Part shown: in pieces, positions 1 to 11,592 of the stretch
Position numbering within the stretch: position 1 is the first letter of the stretch
Layout: every line of letters begins with the position of its first letter
Origin: Microplitis mediator
Taxonomy: Eukaryota; Arthropoda; Insecta; Hymenoptera; Braconidae
Length of the DNA: 64,000 bases
Direction: 5' to 3'
Assembly: GCF_029852145.1 (NCBI RefSeq)
Contig: NC_079972.1
Span: 5,839,795-5,903,794 of the forward strand
Made by a program: the position numbers and the translations under genes
Notes under the pieces: model-generated
Seen by the model: the letters and a program-made list of their open reading frames with translations, nothing else
What the model was told of the DNA's origin: nothing
The model's database searches: none

Positions 1-23
1 TCGATTCACTTCAATAGGATAGG

Positions 24-236
24 AAATTTCTGATTGAATCCGATTGAATTTAATCGGAATGAATCTGTTTCAATTGGAAAAAATGCACAAAAATAAAATC
101 ATTATTTTTCGATTGAAATCGATTGAATCTCATTCAAAATTTTTAATTGGAATAAACTGACTACAATCGGAAAATAATATTTTTATTTTTGTGCATTTTC
201 TTCCGATTTATTCCAATTAAACTCAATCAGAATTCT
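24..236. repeat. Foldback (MITE-like) element in a transketolase intron
   Basis: An imperfect inverted repeat about 210 bases long. The left arm contains TCTGATTGA and AAAATGCACAAAAATAAA; the right arm carries their reverse complements (TTTATTTTTGTGCATTTT and TCAATCAGA). Both arms are studded with CGATTGAAT-type words. No coding potential is seen. A decayed non-autonomous DNA transposon is the likeliest source. Confidence 0.6.
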
Positions 237-240
237 TAAC

Positions 241-400
241 CAAGGTGCTCTTTTGGCTTTCAAAACTTTTTTTTTCCAATTTTTAGCTATAAAATAAATT
301 TACAAAACGATTGGCAATAAAAAAAAAACTATTCGCCCTTTTGGCTTTAGGAAGCTCACTAAATCTAAAAGAGCATTAAAAAATATAAGTCCTTTTAAGT
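241..400. repeat. Interspersed repeat, partial copy (family with 29172-29455 and 51499-51573)
   Basis: Shares the block CGCCCTTTTGGCTTTAGGAA and a flanking ACGATTGGCAAT-like word with the full-length element at 29172-29455. It lacks that element's left terminal inverted repeat, so it is probably a truncated copy. It sits just before the first visible transketolase exon. Confidence 0.55.
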
Positions 401-422
401 TCAAATAAATAATTTATTACAG

Positions 423-2403
423 GGTATACTGTTTAATTGGTGATGGAGAATCAGCAGAAGGTTCTATTTGGGAAGCATTACATTTTGCTTCTTATTATAA
501 ACTTGATAATCTCTGTGCTATTTTTGATATCAATCGTCTTGGTCAAAGTGAACCTACTTCTTTACAGCACAATATGGAAGTATATCGTAAGCGTTTAGAA
601 GCATTTGGATTTAATGCTCTAGTTGTTGATGGTCATGACGTTGAAGAATTGGTCAAGGTATGCATAAATTAACTTGACTAGTAATTACATAATAGTAAAA
701 AATTAATTTACAAGTTATAAATAATAAAGTTATTACTATGATTACTCAATTTATCAGGCATTCCACGAATCACAAATAACAAAAGACCGCCCAACGGCAA
801 TTCTCGCAAAAACATTCAAAGGAAAAAATTTTCCGGGTATTGAAGATTTGGAAAATTGGCATGGAAAAGCTCTTGGCAATAAAGCCGACGAAGTTATTGC
901 TCATTTGAAATCATTGATAAAAAATGCCGGTCCTTTGACTTTACACCCGCAGAAGCCTTTGGTAGACGATGTTCCAGTGGTAGATATTAGCAACATTAAA
1001 CTGGACACTCCACCGAGTTACAAAAAAACTGACCAAGTTGCAACCCGTTTGGCCTATGGAACTGCTTTGGCTAAAATAGCTAAAAACAACGATCGTGTTA
1101 TTGCACTAGATGGTGACACGAAAAATTCAACTTTTGCTGAGAAGATAAAAACAGTTGATCCAAAGCGTTTCGTTGAGTGTTTCATTGCTGAACAGAATGC
1201 TGTTGGTGTTGCTATTGGAGCTGCTTGTAGAGATCGTACTGTTGCTTTTGTATCAGCATTTGCAACATTTTTCACACGTACTTTTGATCAGGTTTGTTGT
1301 CCTAATATTTTTACTCACTAATTCAAATTTTTATTTTTTTTAATTAATTGAAATCAAGGCTGAACTATTAGAGATAAAATAAAAACAATTTGATACAATT
1401 TTATAGCAAATTGAATTCACTACAATAAAGGCGAAATTATTGTTGTTTGAAATGCTATGGTGCCATGGTAAAGCCGGGCCATGTTGGCAACCTAACGGAA
1501 GTTGAAACAAATACATGATAAAATTACTATAACCATAGTAAAATTACAAAGGTTACAGTAATTTGTGATATAATCGTTGTCAATTTTACTATGATCATAG
1601 TGATTTTTCCATGTGTTTATTTTGATTCCTACTAGTGGCCAATATGGTCCAGCTTTACTATGACACCATACAAGAATCATTTCGCCGTGTAATTTCTTAT
1701 AAAGTTTAAATAAATTTTAATAACATTACAGATTCGTATGGGAGCGATTTCTCAAACAAATGTTAACTTTGTTGGATCTCACTGTGGAGTATCAATTGGT
1801 GAAGATGGACCATCACAAATGGGTCTTGAAGACATAGCAATGTTCCGTTCAATTCCCGGTTCAACAGTTTTTTACCCAAGTGACGCAGTATCAACGGAAC
1901 GTGCCGTTGAATTGGCAGCCAATACCAAAGGCGTCTGCTTCATCCGTACATCGCGTCCCAATACTGCCATAATTTATGAAAACAACGAATCATTAGCTAT
2001 TGGCAAAGCCAAAGTGATTCGCTCAGCTGCCAAAGATCAAGTGCTCTTAATTGGTGCTGGTGTAACACTTCACGAAGCACTAAAAGCTGCCGACAAACTT
2101 GCTGAAGCCGGCATCAGCGTACGTGTACTTGACCCATTCACCGTAAAACCAATTGATTCTACAACAATAATCACCAATGCCAAGGAATGCGGGGGTCGAA
2201 TTATCACCGTCGAGGATCATTATCCCGAGGGTGGGCTAGGCGAAGCCGTTGCATCAGCGATAGCTCTTGAACGCAACATCATAATAAAGAAACTCGCTGT
2301 CACAAAAGTTCCGCACTCAGGACCACCCGATGTCCTCCTCGACAATTACGGTATCAGCGCCGCTAAAATAACTGAAGCCGTCAAAGACTTCATAAAACAT
2401 TAA
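423..2403 (+). CDS. Tkt: Transketolase, 3' part (three exons; gene begins left of window)
   Basis: Thiamine-diphosphate enzyme of the non-oxidative pentose phosphate pathway; it moves two-carbon ketol units between sugar phosphates in the cytosol. Exons are 423-657, 758-1291 and 1732-2403, with GT/AG borders and one continuous frame (phase 1 into the first exon, phase 0 at both later junctions). The 479 residues seen lack roughly the first 150 of a usual 620-residue enzyme. Visible marks: the ThDP/Mg motif GDGESAEG ending in DIN-RLGQ in exon 1; DGDTKNSTF and the catalytic-glutamate region FIAEQN in exon 2; GSHCGVSIGEDGPSQM at the start of exon 3; and a transketolase C-terminal domain with TVEDHYPEGGLGEA. 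No break or frameshift is seen. Two inverted-repeat elements sit in its introns. The family call is firm; only the 5' end is missing. Confidence 0.96.
1429..1687. repeat. MITE-like element in the last transketolase intron
   Basis: About 260 bases with long terminal inverted repeats. The left end AGGCGAAAT followed by TATGGTGCCATGGTAAAGCC matches the reverse complement of the right end (ATTTCGCC preceded by GCTTTACTATGACACCATA). The arms are about 50 bases and moderately diverged. No transposase is seen. It fills much of the 440-base intron. Confidence 0.75.
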
Positions 2404-2479
2404 AAATTTATTATTATTATTATTAATGCGTGGGCTCACACATTCCGTTTTGTTCCCATAGCAGTCTTCCACTCACTAA

Positions 2480-2489
2480 AATAAATAAA
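2480..2489 (+). promoter_or_regulatory. Polyadenylation signals of transketolase
   Basis: Two overlapping AATAAA hexamers (2480-2485 and 2484-2489) lie about 80 bases after the transketolase stop codon, the expected place for 3' end formation on the plus strand. Confidence 0.6.
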
Positions 2490-2759
2490 ATTTATAATCT
2501 CTTTACCTCAAAACGTACAAAAATATATATATTTGTGTTCAAAATTTTTCTACACTAAAAATTAAACTTGTACCGTTATATTTTATAAAAAGTTTAAAAA
2601 AAAAGTTTTTTTTACATTTAATAAAATTTAAATATTTCATATCGATCAAGTATTGTTGTTATTAATTATAAATGCAAACATTTAAAACAAAAAGAAAAAT
2701 TTCTTAAAAAATTTTTAATAATAAAATTCCTAAATTTAAATTTTCCCGCCGTCAGTGTT

Positions 2760-2900
2760 TTTTTTACCGCCATTATTCAAAAGATGTCGTTGTAGATAGT
2801 TTTTAAATTAGCAAAACATCAGTAGCGCCATTGTTGCACTACATATCCGTATACACAAGTTAACATTATATTTACCCACGTTAAAAACATCTGTGAGTCT
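2760..2900 (+). promoter_or_regulatory. Promoter-like block upstream of the large RLF-like gene
   Basis: Contains ACCGCCATT (2767) and TAGCGCCATTGTTGCAC (about 2823). Closely related words recur at the heads of CDC123 and MRM2 in this window. The block lies between the transketolase poly-A signals and the candidate start codon at 3153. The start site itself is not defined by the sequence. Confidence 0.4.
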
Positions 2901-3152
2901 GCACACAACCAAAGTCTGTGTCAAATTGTCCGTGATCCTAACTCTTTTGTGTACATTTTATATACATATACATATCCATTTTCTGTACAGTGTGGAGTAC
3001 ATAGAGCACAAAAGTACATCCACGTACACACACACATACATATACATATATATATATATTTATATTTATATAGAGAGTGCATACAGACATTGTTGGTTGG
3101 TATTTGTAGTTGAGATCTAGCACGGCGTTTCATTCGTGTGGCCCCGAAAAAG

Positions 3153-3198
3153 ATGGCCGCCACGACAGCGTACGGTGGTGATGTTGACGTCGTTCATG
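3153..3198 (+). CDS. Candidate first coding exon of the RLF-like gene
   Basis: ATG in good context (AAAAAGATGG) opens a Met-Ala-Ala-Thr-Thr-Ala-Tyr-Gly-Gly-Asp reading that runs 15 codons to a usable GT donor (G|GTATAA). It lies 250 bases downstream of a promoter-like block, in a patch of higher GC. The problem is phase: this frame leaves phase 1, but the first firm exon at 27142 needs phase 0, so at least one more exon would be required. An internal ATG in another frame at 3180 would leave phase 0 and fit directly, but gives only six residues. Assignment to this gene is inference. Confidence 0.35.
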
Positions 3199-3818
3199 GT
3201 ATAACCCGCGTCCAATTTACCATTATTATTTAATAATGTGTATCAGTTTGTTTAAATATTAATAGTGACATTTGTTAATAGATTTATTAAATGTGCTGTG
3301 TTTTATTGATACGATAACAACATTTATACATTTATGTGGATTTATTAAATTCAACTTTAACACCAGTGAGGATTTTTAGTGAGGGTGAAGGAAAGCACGA
3401 CAGTGAGGTGAGTGCCCAGAGAAAGAAAGAGAGAGAGAGAAAGAAAGAAAGAGTGAGTGAGAGTGTGAGTACATGAATGTATGCATGTATATATTAAGGT
3501 AATATACATTTTACATTTATATATATAGATATATAATATATAAGTGTAAATGTATATAACAAGAGAGAGTTACCATAGGATATGTGGGTGTGAGAATAAG
3601 AGAGTCAAGGGTGAAGTGTTCTGGTGATGAGCATTCATGTGATTATTTTATTTTTTTTTTATATATTATTTAATATATATGATATTGCTAGCATATTATA
3701 ATTTTATTTAAGCATGCAAGGATATGTTAGTTTATATTTGTTGTGAATTATTATAAAGTTGACCAGATACTTTCGCCCTATCGAAAGTTCGTGTCAACGG
3801 ACGGCCATATTAATCTGG

Positions 3819-3850
3819 AGCTCCGCCGTCATCGGAGTTTCGGCGGTGCT
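3819..3850 (+). other. Short GC-rich hairpin
   Basis: AGCTCCGCCG at 3819-3828 pairs with CGGCGGTGCT at 3841-3850 (nine of ten positions) around a 12-base loop. The stem stands out in AT-rich DNA soon after the candidate first exon. Function unknown. Confidence 0.35.
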
Positions 3851-5282
3851 AAAGAGTGAGAGAAAAGACCCAGTTGGGAAAAAAATACATATATATATAT
3901 ATGAGTTTAATATAAATATAATGTCGAGGTGTAATATAATATATATATAAATATATTGATGGTTTGACAGATAGACGTCCGAGATGGAAAAATAGAGCTC
4001 GTAGATTGGATAATATTTATTATTATCATTATTGTGGATGTGTATACATTTTTGTTAAAGTGTTTGGTGTTTTAAATTGATGAGTGAAAAATAAAATGTA
4101 CAGCAATAAAATTTTATAAAATGAAAACGGGAACGTGACGACGAAACGTAGACGATGGTGGCGGCGAGAAAAAAATGTCTCTTGTTTTTAAAAATTTACT
4201 CTCGCCAATAAAACTCCGGCTGTTTTTCTCGATAATATATGTGTTGAGTTATCAAGGCTATCAGAGTTTATGAGTATTTTCAGTGAGTATTTGTGCTGAG
4301 AAAATTATTATTTATTTTTTCTTTCGGTATATAAACATACATATATTCCAAGTACATATATATTTGTGTGTGTAGGAATATAGAGTAGAGGGATAGACAA
4401 TAAAATAGAGCATTTAGAATCGTAGAAAAGTCTTGGACGCTTCTCTATCACCTATATTTCCTGCTTAAAGCTGTCATCGTCTGTTTTATTTCCCATATTC
4501 GCTTCTGTTGTCTTCCATTTGATTTTAACGTTTGATTCTGGCTTATTTTATTTTATTATACTATATTACATTCAAAAGCATCATTTTCCGTCGGCTGTTC
4601 TATTATATTCCTAGTCTTGGTTTAATGGCCGTATTTTTCACCCCATCAACAACGTCATTTCCTTTCTCCCTTCCGTTTTCAAAATTTATTTTTTAAAATA
4701 TTACTCTCTAATTTATCATTTACATCAATATTTTAATATACCCTCATTTATGTGTGTCTGCACATATATTATTCTTATATTCATAATTTCTTTACCACAA
4801 AATACATTTTACTTGTGTCTCGAGCAATAAAATCTTGTGGTAATAAAAAAAAAAAAAAAAGTAAATACGATTTAATGGTTAATAAAATGTACAATAATCT
4901 GAAGATATTGCATTCTTTATTTTAATATACATACAAAATGGAAGTATACACATAATTAGAAAAAATGCATCACGAAAGATTTATTTCACAATTTAATGGA
5001 TATATTTTTTATACATACTGACATTATTATATTTTACTTCCAACGAGTCACGCTAGTACAGTAAGAAAAAAGAAAAAAAAATTACAATTCTCTATGGTTC
5101 AACATTAATCTATCAGCATCTTTTCAAATATATATTTTTTCAATTAATCACCATAAAACAATTTTTTTTCTCCAATCCATTAAATATATATATATTTTTT
5201 TAAATTTATTTTTCTCACTCATGTGTATTTAGCACTGATTATTATTATTATTTTTTTTTTTTCTTATGTAATTAAATTCATT

Positions 5283-5894
5283 CCACTGTAAAAAAACGGA
5301 GTAAGTCCAGGCGGTGTAGGTGTTAGAATTTTCGGTGTTAAATATTTTCTACCGGTGTTAAAATATTTTACTTACTCGATTACTACAGTTAAACCGTGTT
5401 TTTACACATTAATTAAATTATTTTTAAATAAATTACGTACAGCATAAATAATTATGAGTGTTAATGTAGCAGACATCAGACAACTTGAAAATTATAAATA
5501 AATCAAGTAAATAATTGATAAAATAAAATTTGAAAAAAATGCGCATTCGAAAAATTTTGAAATTAACAAGTGCATTTTTTATAAATATTATTTTTTTAAT
5601 ATTTACTCTATTTATTTATAATTTTAAATTCGTCAGATGTCTGCTACACTTACACTCGTAAATAATTGTTTAAATAAGTATATCGCAAAATTGAAATTTC
5701 CTCCAGATAATATTCAATAAATTTTTATATTTTTTTTATATGTATTACAGTTTTTTTTCTAATTTTTATACGTGGAATTTTTTTTTACATTGATTTAACA
5801 CCACCAAATTACACTGTCTACACCGGTCTTATTTCGATTTTAACACCCTGCAGTGTTAAATTGAGTCTATTTTTAACACCACTCTTTTTACAAC

Positions 5895-5897
<3 letters not shown>
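5283..5897. repeat. Inverted-repeat element interrupted by a second element
   Basis: The left end ACTGTAAAAAAACGGAGT and GGTGTTAAAATA words are mirrored at the right by TAACACC words and CACTCTTTTTACAACG. The middle is occupied by the nested element at 5451-5666. The ends resemble the ACTGTAAAAA ends of the element at 30261-31032. Confidence 0.45.
5451..5666. repeat. MITE family A, copy 1
   Basis: About 215 bases with terminal inverted repeats of some 30 bases (ATGTAGCAGACATCAGACA at the left; TCAGATGTCTGCTACA at the right). The interior contains AATGCGCATTCG. A second copy with the same ends and interior lies at about 42420-42630, so this is an interspersed family. Confidence 0.8.

Positions 5898-5932
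<35 letters not shown>
5896..5932. repeat. (ATT)n microsatellite
   Basis: About twelve ATT units directly at the right edge of the inverted-repeat element. Confidence 0.9.
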
Positions 5933-8090
5933 GGTGATAGCAATCTTATTTAAATGATAATATATCTAAATACTTGAATAATTTAATGATAAATATATTT
6001 AACGATAATTCAGCGAGCTTACTCAAGTAAATACTCTTTCTTTTTTTCTCTCTCTCTTATTTATTATTCTTATTCAATATTTTTCGCTCCCCGTTCACCC
6101 AGTCACATTTTTCACCAGCTAAGTTGTCTCTTCATCATTTTAAGAAAAGTTTTAACGCTTTTTTCTCTCCATCACTTCACTTTGCAAACACGACAAGTAA
6201 CAGTAGGTAATGTAAAAAAGAAAAAAAAAGATTAAAATATAAAGAATATAAAAAAAAAAGTTTGTGTCGTTGCATCACATCGTGGATATTTTTTTATACA
6301 CTCTTGCCACGTACTGAATGATGTTATGTGAAGGCCACACCAAAGTCTTGTGGTTTTTTTTTAAAACAGCACAAAGTAAAGTAATAAACATATATACGCA
6401 TATGTTTAAATATAAATATAAAAAATAAGAAAAGAAAAATACATAAAAAATTTAATCTTGTTTCGGAATTAAATTTTCAAAATTAAATGATAAGATTTTC
6501 TGACATCCAAAAGCGTAAGACATATAACATATAGAGTTTGGGATTATCAACAAGACTCCATCCAATCACTGGGATTATAATCTTCTCTTACTATTCATCT
6601 CTTTATATATATCTATGTATATGTCAACTATTTTATCCGTTATTTCATGTACGGTATGATGATGATACATACATCTATGTATACATATATATGTATATAA
6701 TATACAGTATAATGTATATCGTGTATAGTATTATATATATGTATATAGAAATTGAGTTGAAGACTTGACTATTTGTTGGTTGAGATGGAATAGAAGTTAG
6801 GCAGTTACTCTATACGATTACGCCGGCGACTCAACATGACTAGACGGGGTACTATGGATCGAACTAGGCAAAAGCTATTGAAATACTTTAACCAGAACAT
6901 TTTACTTTGTATTTGGTGTAAAGTACTTGAGCAATAGTCCAATGATGTACCGAGCACAGCATAGAGTACTTATAGTTATTTGTCTCTGTGTCTGTCCTTA
7001 CATTACTTGACACAGTATAGTTATCATGACAACTTTTTATTTCTCTCTCTGCTTTTTTTTTTGTAAAAAGTTATAATAGCTTTGAATCCGTTATATGTAT
7101 AGTAGCTTAATATATGACGTATATACAAATATAAAGTGGCTCTGTGTCCTCGACCATTTTTTTTCCTTGGCTGGCACACAATGAACTGAAGAATTACGTA
7201 AGCAAGTATGAGTAGAGTACTGAGCTTTAGTTGTTACTTTCTTTAAGCTTCAGTGAATGATTTTTTAACAATTTTTATTATATCTTATTTTAATATATTA
7301 TGATATACTGTACATGTATATTTATATTTAATAACCGTAATTCTCTTTTGCTATCAGAGTACGGTAACTTTTTTAAATGAAATTTTTTTAAAAAGTTTAT
7401 AATTTAAAATTCACTGTTGAAATATTTTATAAAAAAACTTGACAAAAATTGAAATTTTTTTATTTTTAATCAAGTATTGACTTTCAGATAAATTTCATAT
7501 TAAAAATAAAGTTTTGTTATTAAATTTAATTATCGTTAAAAATACTGTAGTTTAATTATTCGTAATTCATAATCTAAAGATATTTATAATTGAATTAGAT
7601 TTTTTTTAAACGTTTTCTTGAGCTTTTATTTTAGTGGCCATGATTTTTATTTTTTATTACAATGAATTATTATTTTTTTGTTCAAGAGCATAATTGAGTT
7701 TAAAATTTTTGACATATACTATGTTATAATTTAGCTCGCGTACTGATTCACGATAATTACATTTTTTCTCGTCAGACTTGGAGTTGCGCTCGAGAAAAAA
7801 AAAGTTAAATTAAAATAATAAGACGAATAAAAAATAATAAGAAAGAGTATGGGGAGAGTAAGAGGAGAAGGAAAAAAAATCTCTTATATGCACTACTATT
7901 CTACTCTCGCTTCTATTCGTTATCACCAGCGACGGCTCGACATTATTGGGGTCTTTCTCTTTCACGCTTTTATGACTTTTTCATTTTTATTATTTTTTTT
8001 TTATTAATGTACATCCTCATCCATATTTATTTCTTTTTATCGACAGACAATACTTGATCACTCTAATTATAATGTATCCATGAAATACAT

Positions 8091-8215
8091 ATGATACTGA
8101 AGTTAGCCGACGTCTAATAATTTTTGAATTTTTTCAAAAGAGATACATTATAAAAAAATTGCACCTTTGGCTTTTTTAGTAGATTTTATAGAAATCTAAC
8201 TAATGCATTTGTCTT
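8091..8215. repeat. Interspersed repeat, copy 1 of a pair with 41619-41750
   Basis: Shares ATGATACTGAAGTTAGCCGA, a following TAATTTTTG-ATTTTTT block and AAAAAATTGCACCT with 41619-41750. A shorter match (GATATTGAAGTTAGCCGG) occurs at about 42235. No terminal inverted repeat was found, so the class is unclear. Confidence 0.55.
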
Positions 8216-8329
8216 CATGACGGAATTTTCGAAAAATTTTGGTACCTCTGAACTCAGTTTGACGAGCTGAGTCAAGAAATACATAGGGTTCAAAAGTTTA
8301 TATATGTATGTATTTATATATTTATACGA

Positions 8330-8620
8330 TAGAACGCAGTTTGTCGCGACGATAGCGCCCAATATTCTTAACTGATCTCAATGAAACTCAGCACACATTT
8401 TCTGTAGGCGATTTTTGTGATCAAGTTCGAAGATAAGCAAAATCGGTCAATTAGTCTAGAAGTTATAGCATTTCAAAATTTAAAAAATGTCAAAAATTCA
8501 TATTTTTACTGATTCTTTCTTCAATAACTTTTGAATGTGACAACTTATCGAATTCCTTCAAAATGCATCTGAAAGCCCCTTAAATAAGCTTTAATTTTTA
8601 TGCCTATATATATACCTAGA
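8330..8620. other. Unusual unique-looking block, possibly a degraded repeat
   Basis: A stretch less A/T-monotonous than its surroundings (CGCAGTTTGTCGCGACGATA, then CTCAGCACACATTTTCTG). It has no long open frame and no second copy in the window. It reads like a fragment of a longer repeat but cannot be classified here. Confidence 0.25.
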
Positions 8621-9689
8621 CTAAAGAAATTACTTATCTTACTACTCATTAAATGAAATTCCGCTGTTGCATTCGTTTCTGATGATATTCAAATAAACTT
8701 TTTTGTGGCTTTCTCAATGCCTCCAATTCTCGCTATACACTTTTTACATATATATCTATTTATACATATAGACATCATGAAATCTACTTCCATTTTGGCT
8801 GCCGAATGGCCTTTTTTTTTTTTTTTTCATTGATTTGTTGAAAAAAAAATCTGAATATTATTAATTGTCTCCTAACTTCAAGATGATGAAATACATTAAT
8901 AGAAAAAAAAAAAAATTGATAATAATCACAATACAATGACGTATTAAATCGATTAATATTAATGGAGCAACAATAACAATAACAACAATAAACATAGTAA
9001 ATGGTGATGGATAGAGGAAATTCAAAGATGAATTGACGGATAAATCGTGTTCAATAAATAAAAAAAAAAAAAAAGCGCGCACATAAAATTTGTTTCAAGC
9101 CGTTCATCAAGATAAATGCTTTGAATAAAATAAAGGATTCTTTAGAGAGTGCATTCATCATGCATTTAAATCTTACTATTCAAGATAACACTGATTTTTT
9201 ATGTTTCCCAACCCCATTTATATTCTCTAATACCCTCAGCGATAGATCTCTAATCCATAATTTAATCTTCATTAATAATTAATAGCTTTAAATGGTTATT
9301 TTTGGATTGTAAAAAAAAGAAACTAAAACGTGCACCGTTAAAATTTAATTATCCTGTCTTGTACGTATACTTTTTTTAAACTTTTATTTTAAGAGTCAGT
9401 CCTAAAAGAGCACTCAACTCTTGACATTTTCCAAGTTTCCCGGTGGACCAGACATTCATCTTTTTCTTCTTCTTTATTGTTTTCATATCTATCTATAAAT
9501 ATATAGATTTGTATGTATGATATATTTATACGTAATATATATTTACGTATGATATCCATATGTATATAGAACAGATAGAGGTGTAGAATAAACTATTATT
9601 TGGTTTAGGTTACATTATATATAAATATATAAATATATGTGTGTGTGTGTGTATATTAGTGTCTGATCATCTCTCGAGCATAGATGATG

Positions 9690-10330
9690 GCGTGACGCTG
9701 TATGCGACACGCAGGCAGGCAGGCAGGGCTAGTGCATATGTTCCCGGACGCCGTACGCTGATGACGCCATGTGTTTCCAGCTGGTGAAGAGGGTATAGTG
9801 CAGCGAGAATGTAAAGGGGCTATAGAGTATAGAGGAGGTTGTTGCTGGCACGGTGGACGAGAGATACAGTCAACATTGAAGAGGGTTGTAGTTGTAGTAG
9901 TTGGTAGTATAATATCTAGTGGTAGATATATAGTATATAGCGAGCGAGCAAGTAAGCAAGCAAGCATAGCGGCATAGTATTATATAGTGGGCGAATAGAA
10001 CGGAATGGAATGGAAGCCGACAGAGAGCGGAGGAACTGCGGTGAGGGGGTACACGAACGAGCAGGGAGGATGTTGAGGAGTACGGAAAATGGGGACTAGG
10101 TGGGCGAGATGGGGCGAGGGGTAAAGGGAAACCTCGACCCTGGGGATAGTAGGAATATAAGCACGCGTGGAGCTCTAGCGCGAGGAGTAAAGAGACAGCG
10201 TCAGGAACTTTTGGGGGTTGAGGGGTTGAGGAAAGATAGGGGAGGCTATGAGAAAGACAGTACCATTAGTTACTACGGAAACTAAGTGAGATAGAATGGG
10301 GTAAGAGAGTAAGAGTAAAAGAGGGGAAAA
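9690..10330 (+). other. G-rich, strand-skewed island with a G-quadruplex motif
   Basis: About 640 bases far richer in G than the flanks and strongly purine-skewed on the plus strand. Runs of GGGG recur from about 10040 to 10240. At 10102-10128 four G-runs (GGG, GGGG, GGGG, GGG) with loops of 6, 3 and 4 bases meet the usual G-quadruplex rule. A (GCAG)n-like run sits near 9710. Frames are open by composition only. It could be an alternative promoter, a non-coding exon or an enhancer. Confidence 0.45.
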
Positions 10331-10689
10331 ATTGGGTGGTTGGAGTTTGCGTGATTTACGGTTTCACGATTCTACGATTTACTTTTACTCTCAACTCCCA
10401 CCCTTAGTCCACGTGAGCCTTAGTCTCGACCCTGCTGATTTTTAATTCATCCTGTTTGTTCCTATAAATTAATGTGTATGCAGTTGCATTTTTTCTTTTT
10501 CATCTTTTTTTATTTTGTTTAAATTATTAGTTTTTTGTTTTTTGTTTGAAGAGTTTTTTTTTTTTTTTTATTTTCTATATTGTTAAAGAGATGTTACCGC
10601 ACGTAGTTGAAAAGCTCGGTTGTCTACCGCGAACACAAGAGAGATCATTTTGAGCGCTTTACAATCTCCGGGAGTCGAGCAGATTCTGA

Positions 10690-10706
10690 TGCTGCTGCTG
10701 CTGCTG
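10690..10706. repeat. Short (CTG)n run
   Basis: About five CTG/TGC units in a GC-richer patch (10600-10800) that has no convincing reading frame. Confidence 0.5.
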
Positions 10707-11592
10707 TTACTGGGGGTTTAAAATTTTGCCAACGTCAGCCACTGAAATACCACAAGCGTATTCCACCATAGCAAAATGTCGAGTCGAGACTCTTGGTGTC
10801 GCATTTACGCTTTTCTAGCTTATTTTCAAATGAAATGTCTTGTCTCTGTAGTACATTCTACCATACAATATCATTGTATACATCTATATATACGTATGTC
10901 TATATCTATATATTGGATTTTATATACTATATCCAAGTATATAGATATATATGTGATAGTAGGATTCTAGGTATACTGATGTTTATGTTTATTATATAAT
11001 CTCACTTCAGCACGCAGACTTAAAGGGGACCTTACCACGTGTTTTGACATTAGGGTAACTTGTATGTGTTTTTTTTTTTTTTTAATTCTATTTTCTCAGT
11101 CCCTATTCTGTTACTCGCGTATCATATTAGGTATATATACCCTCGTGTGTTTTTCGGCATTTGGACTGTTGAAAGAATATCTTTAAATTCCCGTCACGTA
11201 TTTTCCTTTGGTGCTTTTCATTTTTTTTTGTTTTTTATTTTATTTTTTTATTACCATTATTATTCTCATTGAGTAAACGTAAATATATATTTTTTCAATA
11301 TAGTTATTTTTGTATTGTTGTTTTTAGTATAAAAAATAAAAAAATATATTTTTCAATTTCATACGAAATTACACTTGACTCATGTAATGTGCTTGTGCAA
11401 TATAACCACACGTACGTGTGGAATTTGATTTGTCAGATTATTATCAATTTAATCATTTCTACGGATGATATTTATTTAAATTGATAAAGAAAAGATGGAA
11501 GGAATAAAAGTAGTAAATATGAAATAAAATAACTGAGAGTACAAACAATAATAATAATAATAATTACATTTATAATAATTTGTTATGAAAAA

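Noticed and set aside
9656..9967. Overlapping frames on both strands near the G-rich island
   Set aside because: Repetitive composition (GCAG and GTA runs) opens frames on both strands.
10109..10285. Gly/Arg-rich frame in the G-rich island
   Set aside because: Follows from G-skew; no splice partner in phase could be shown.
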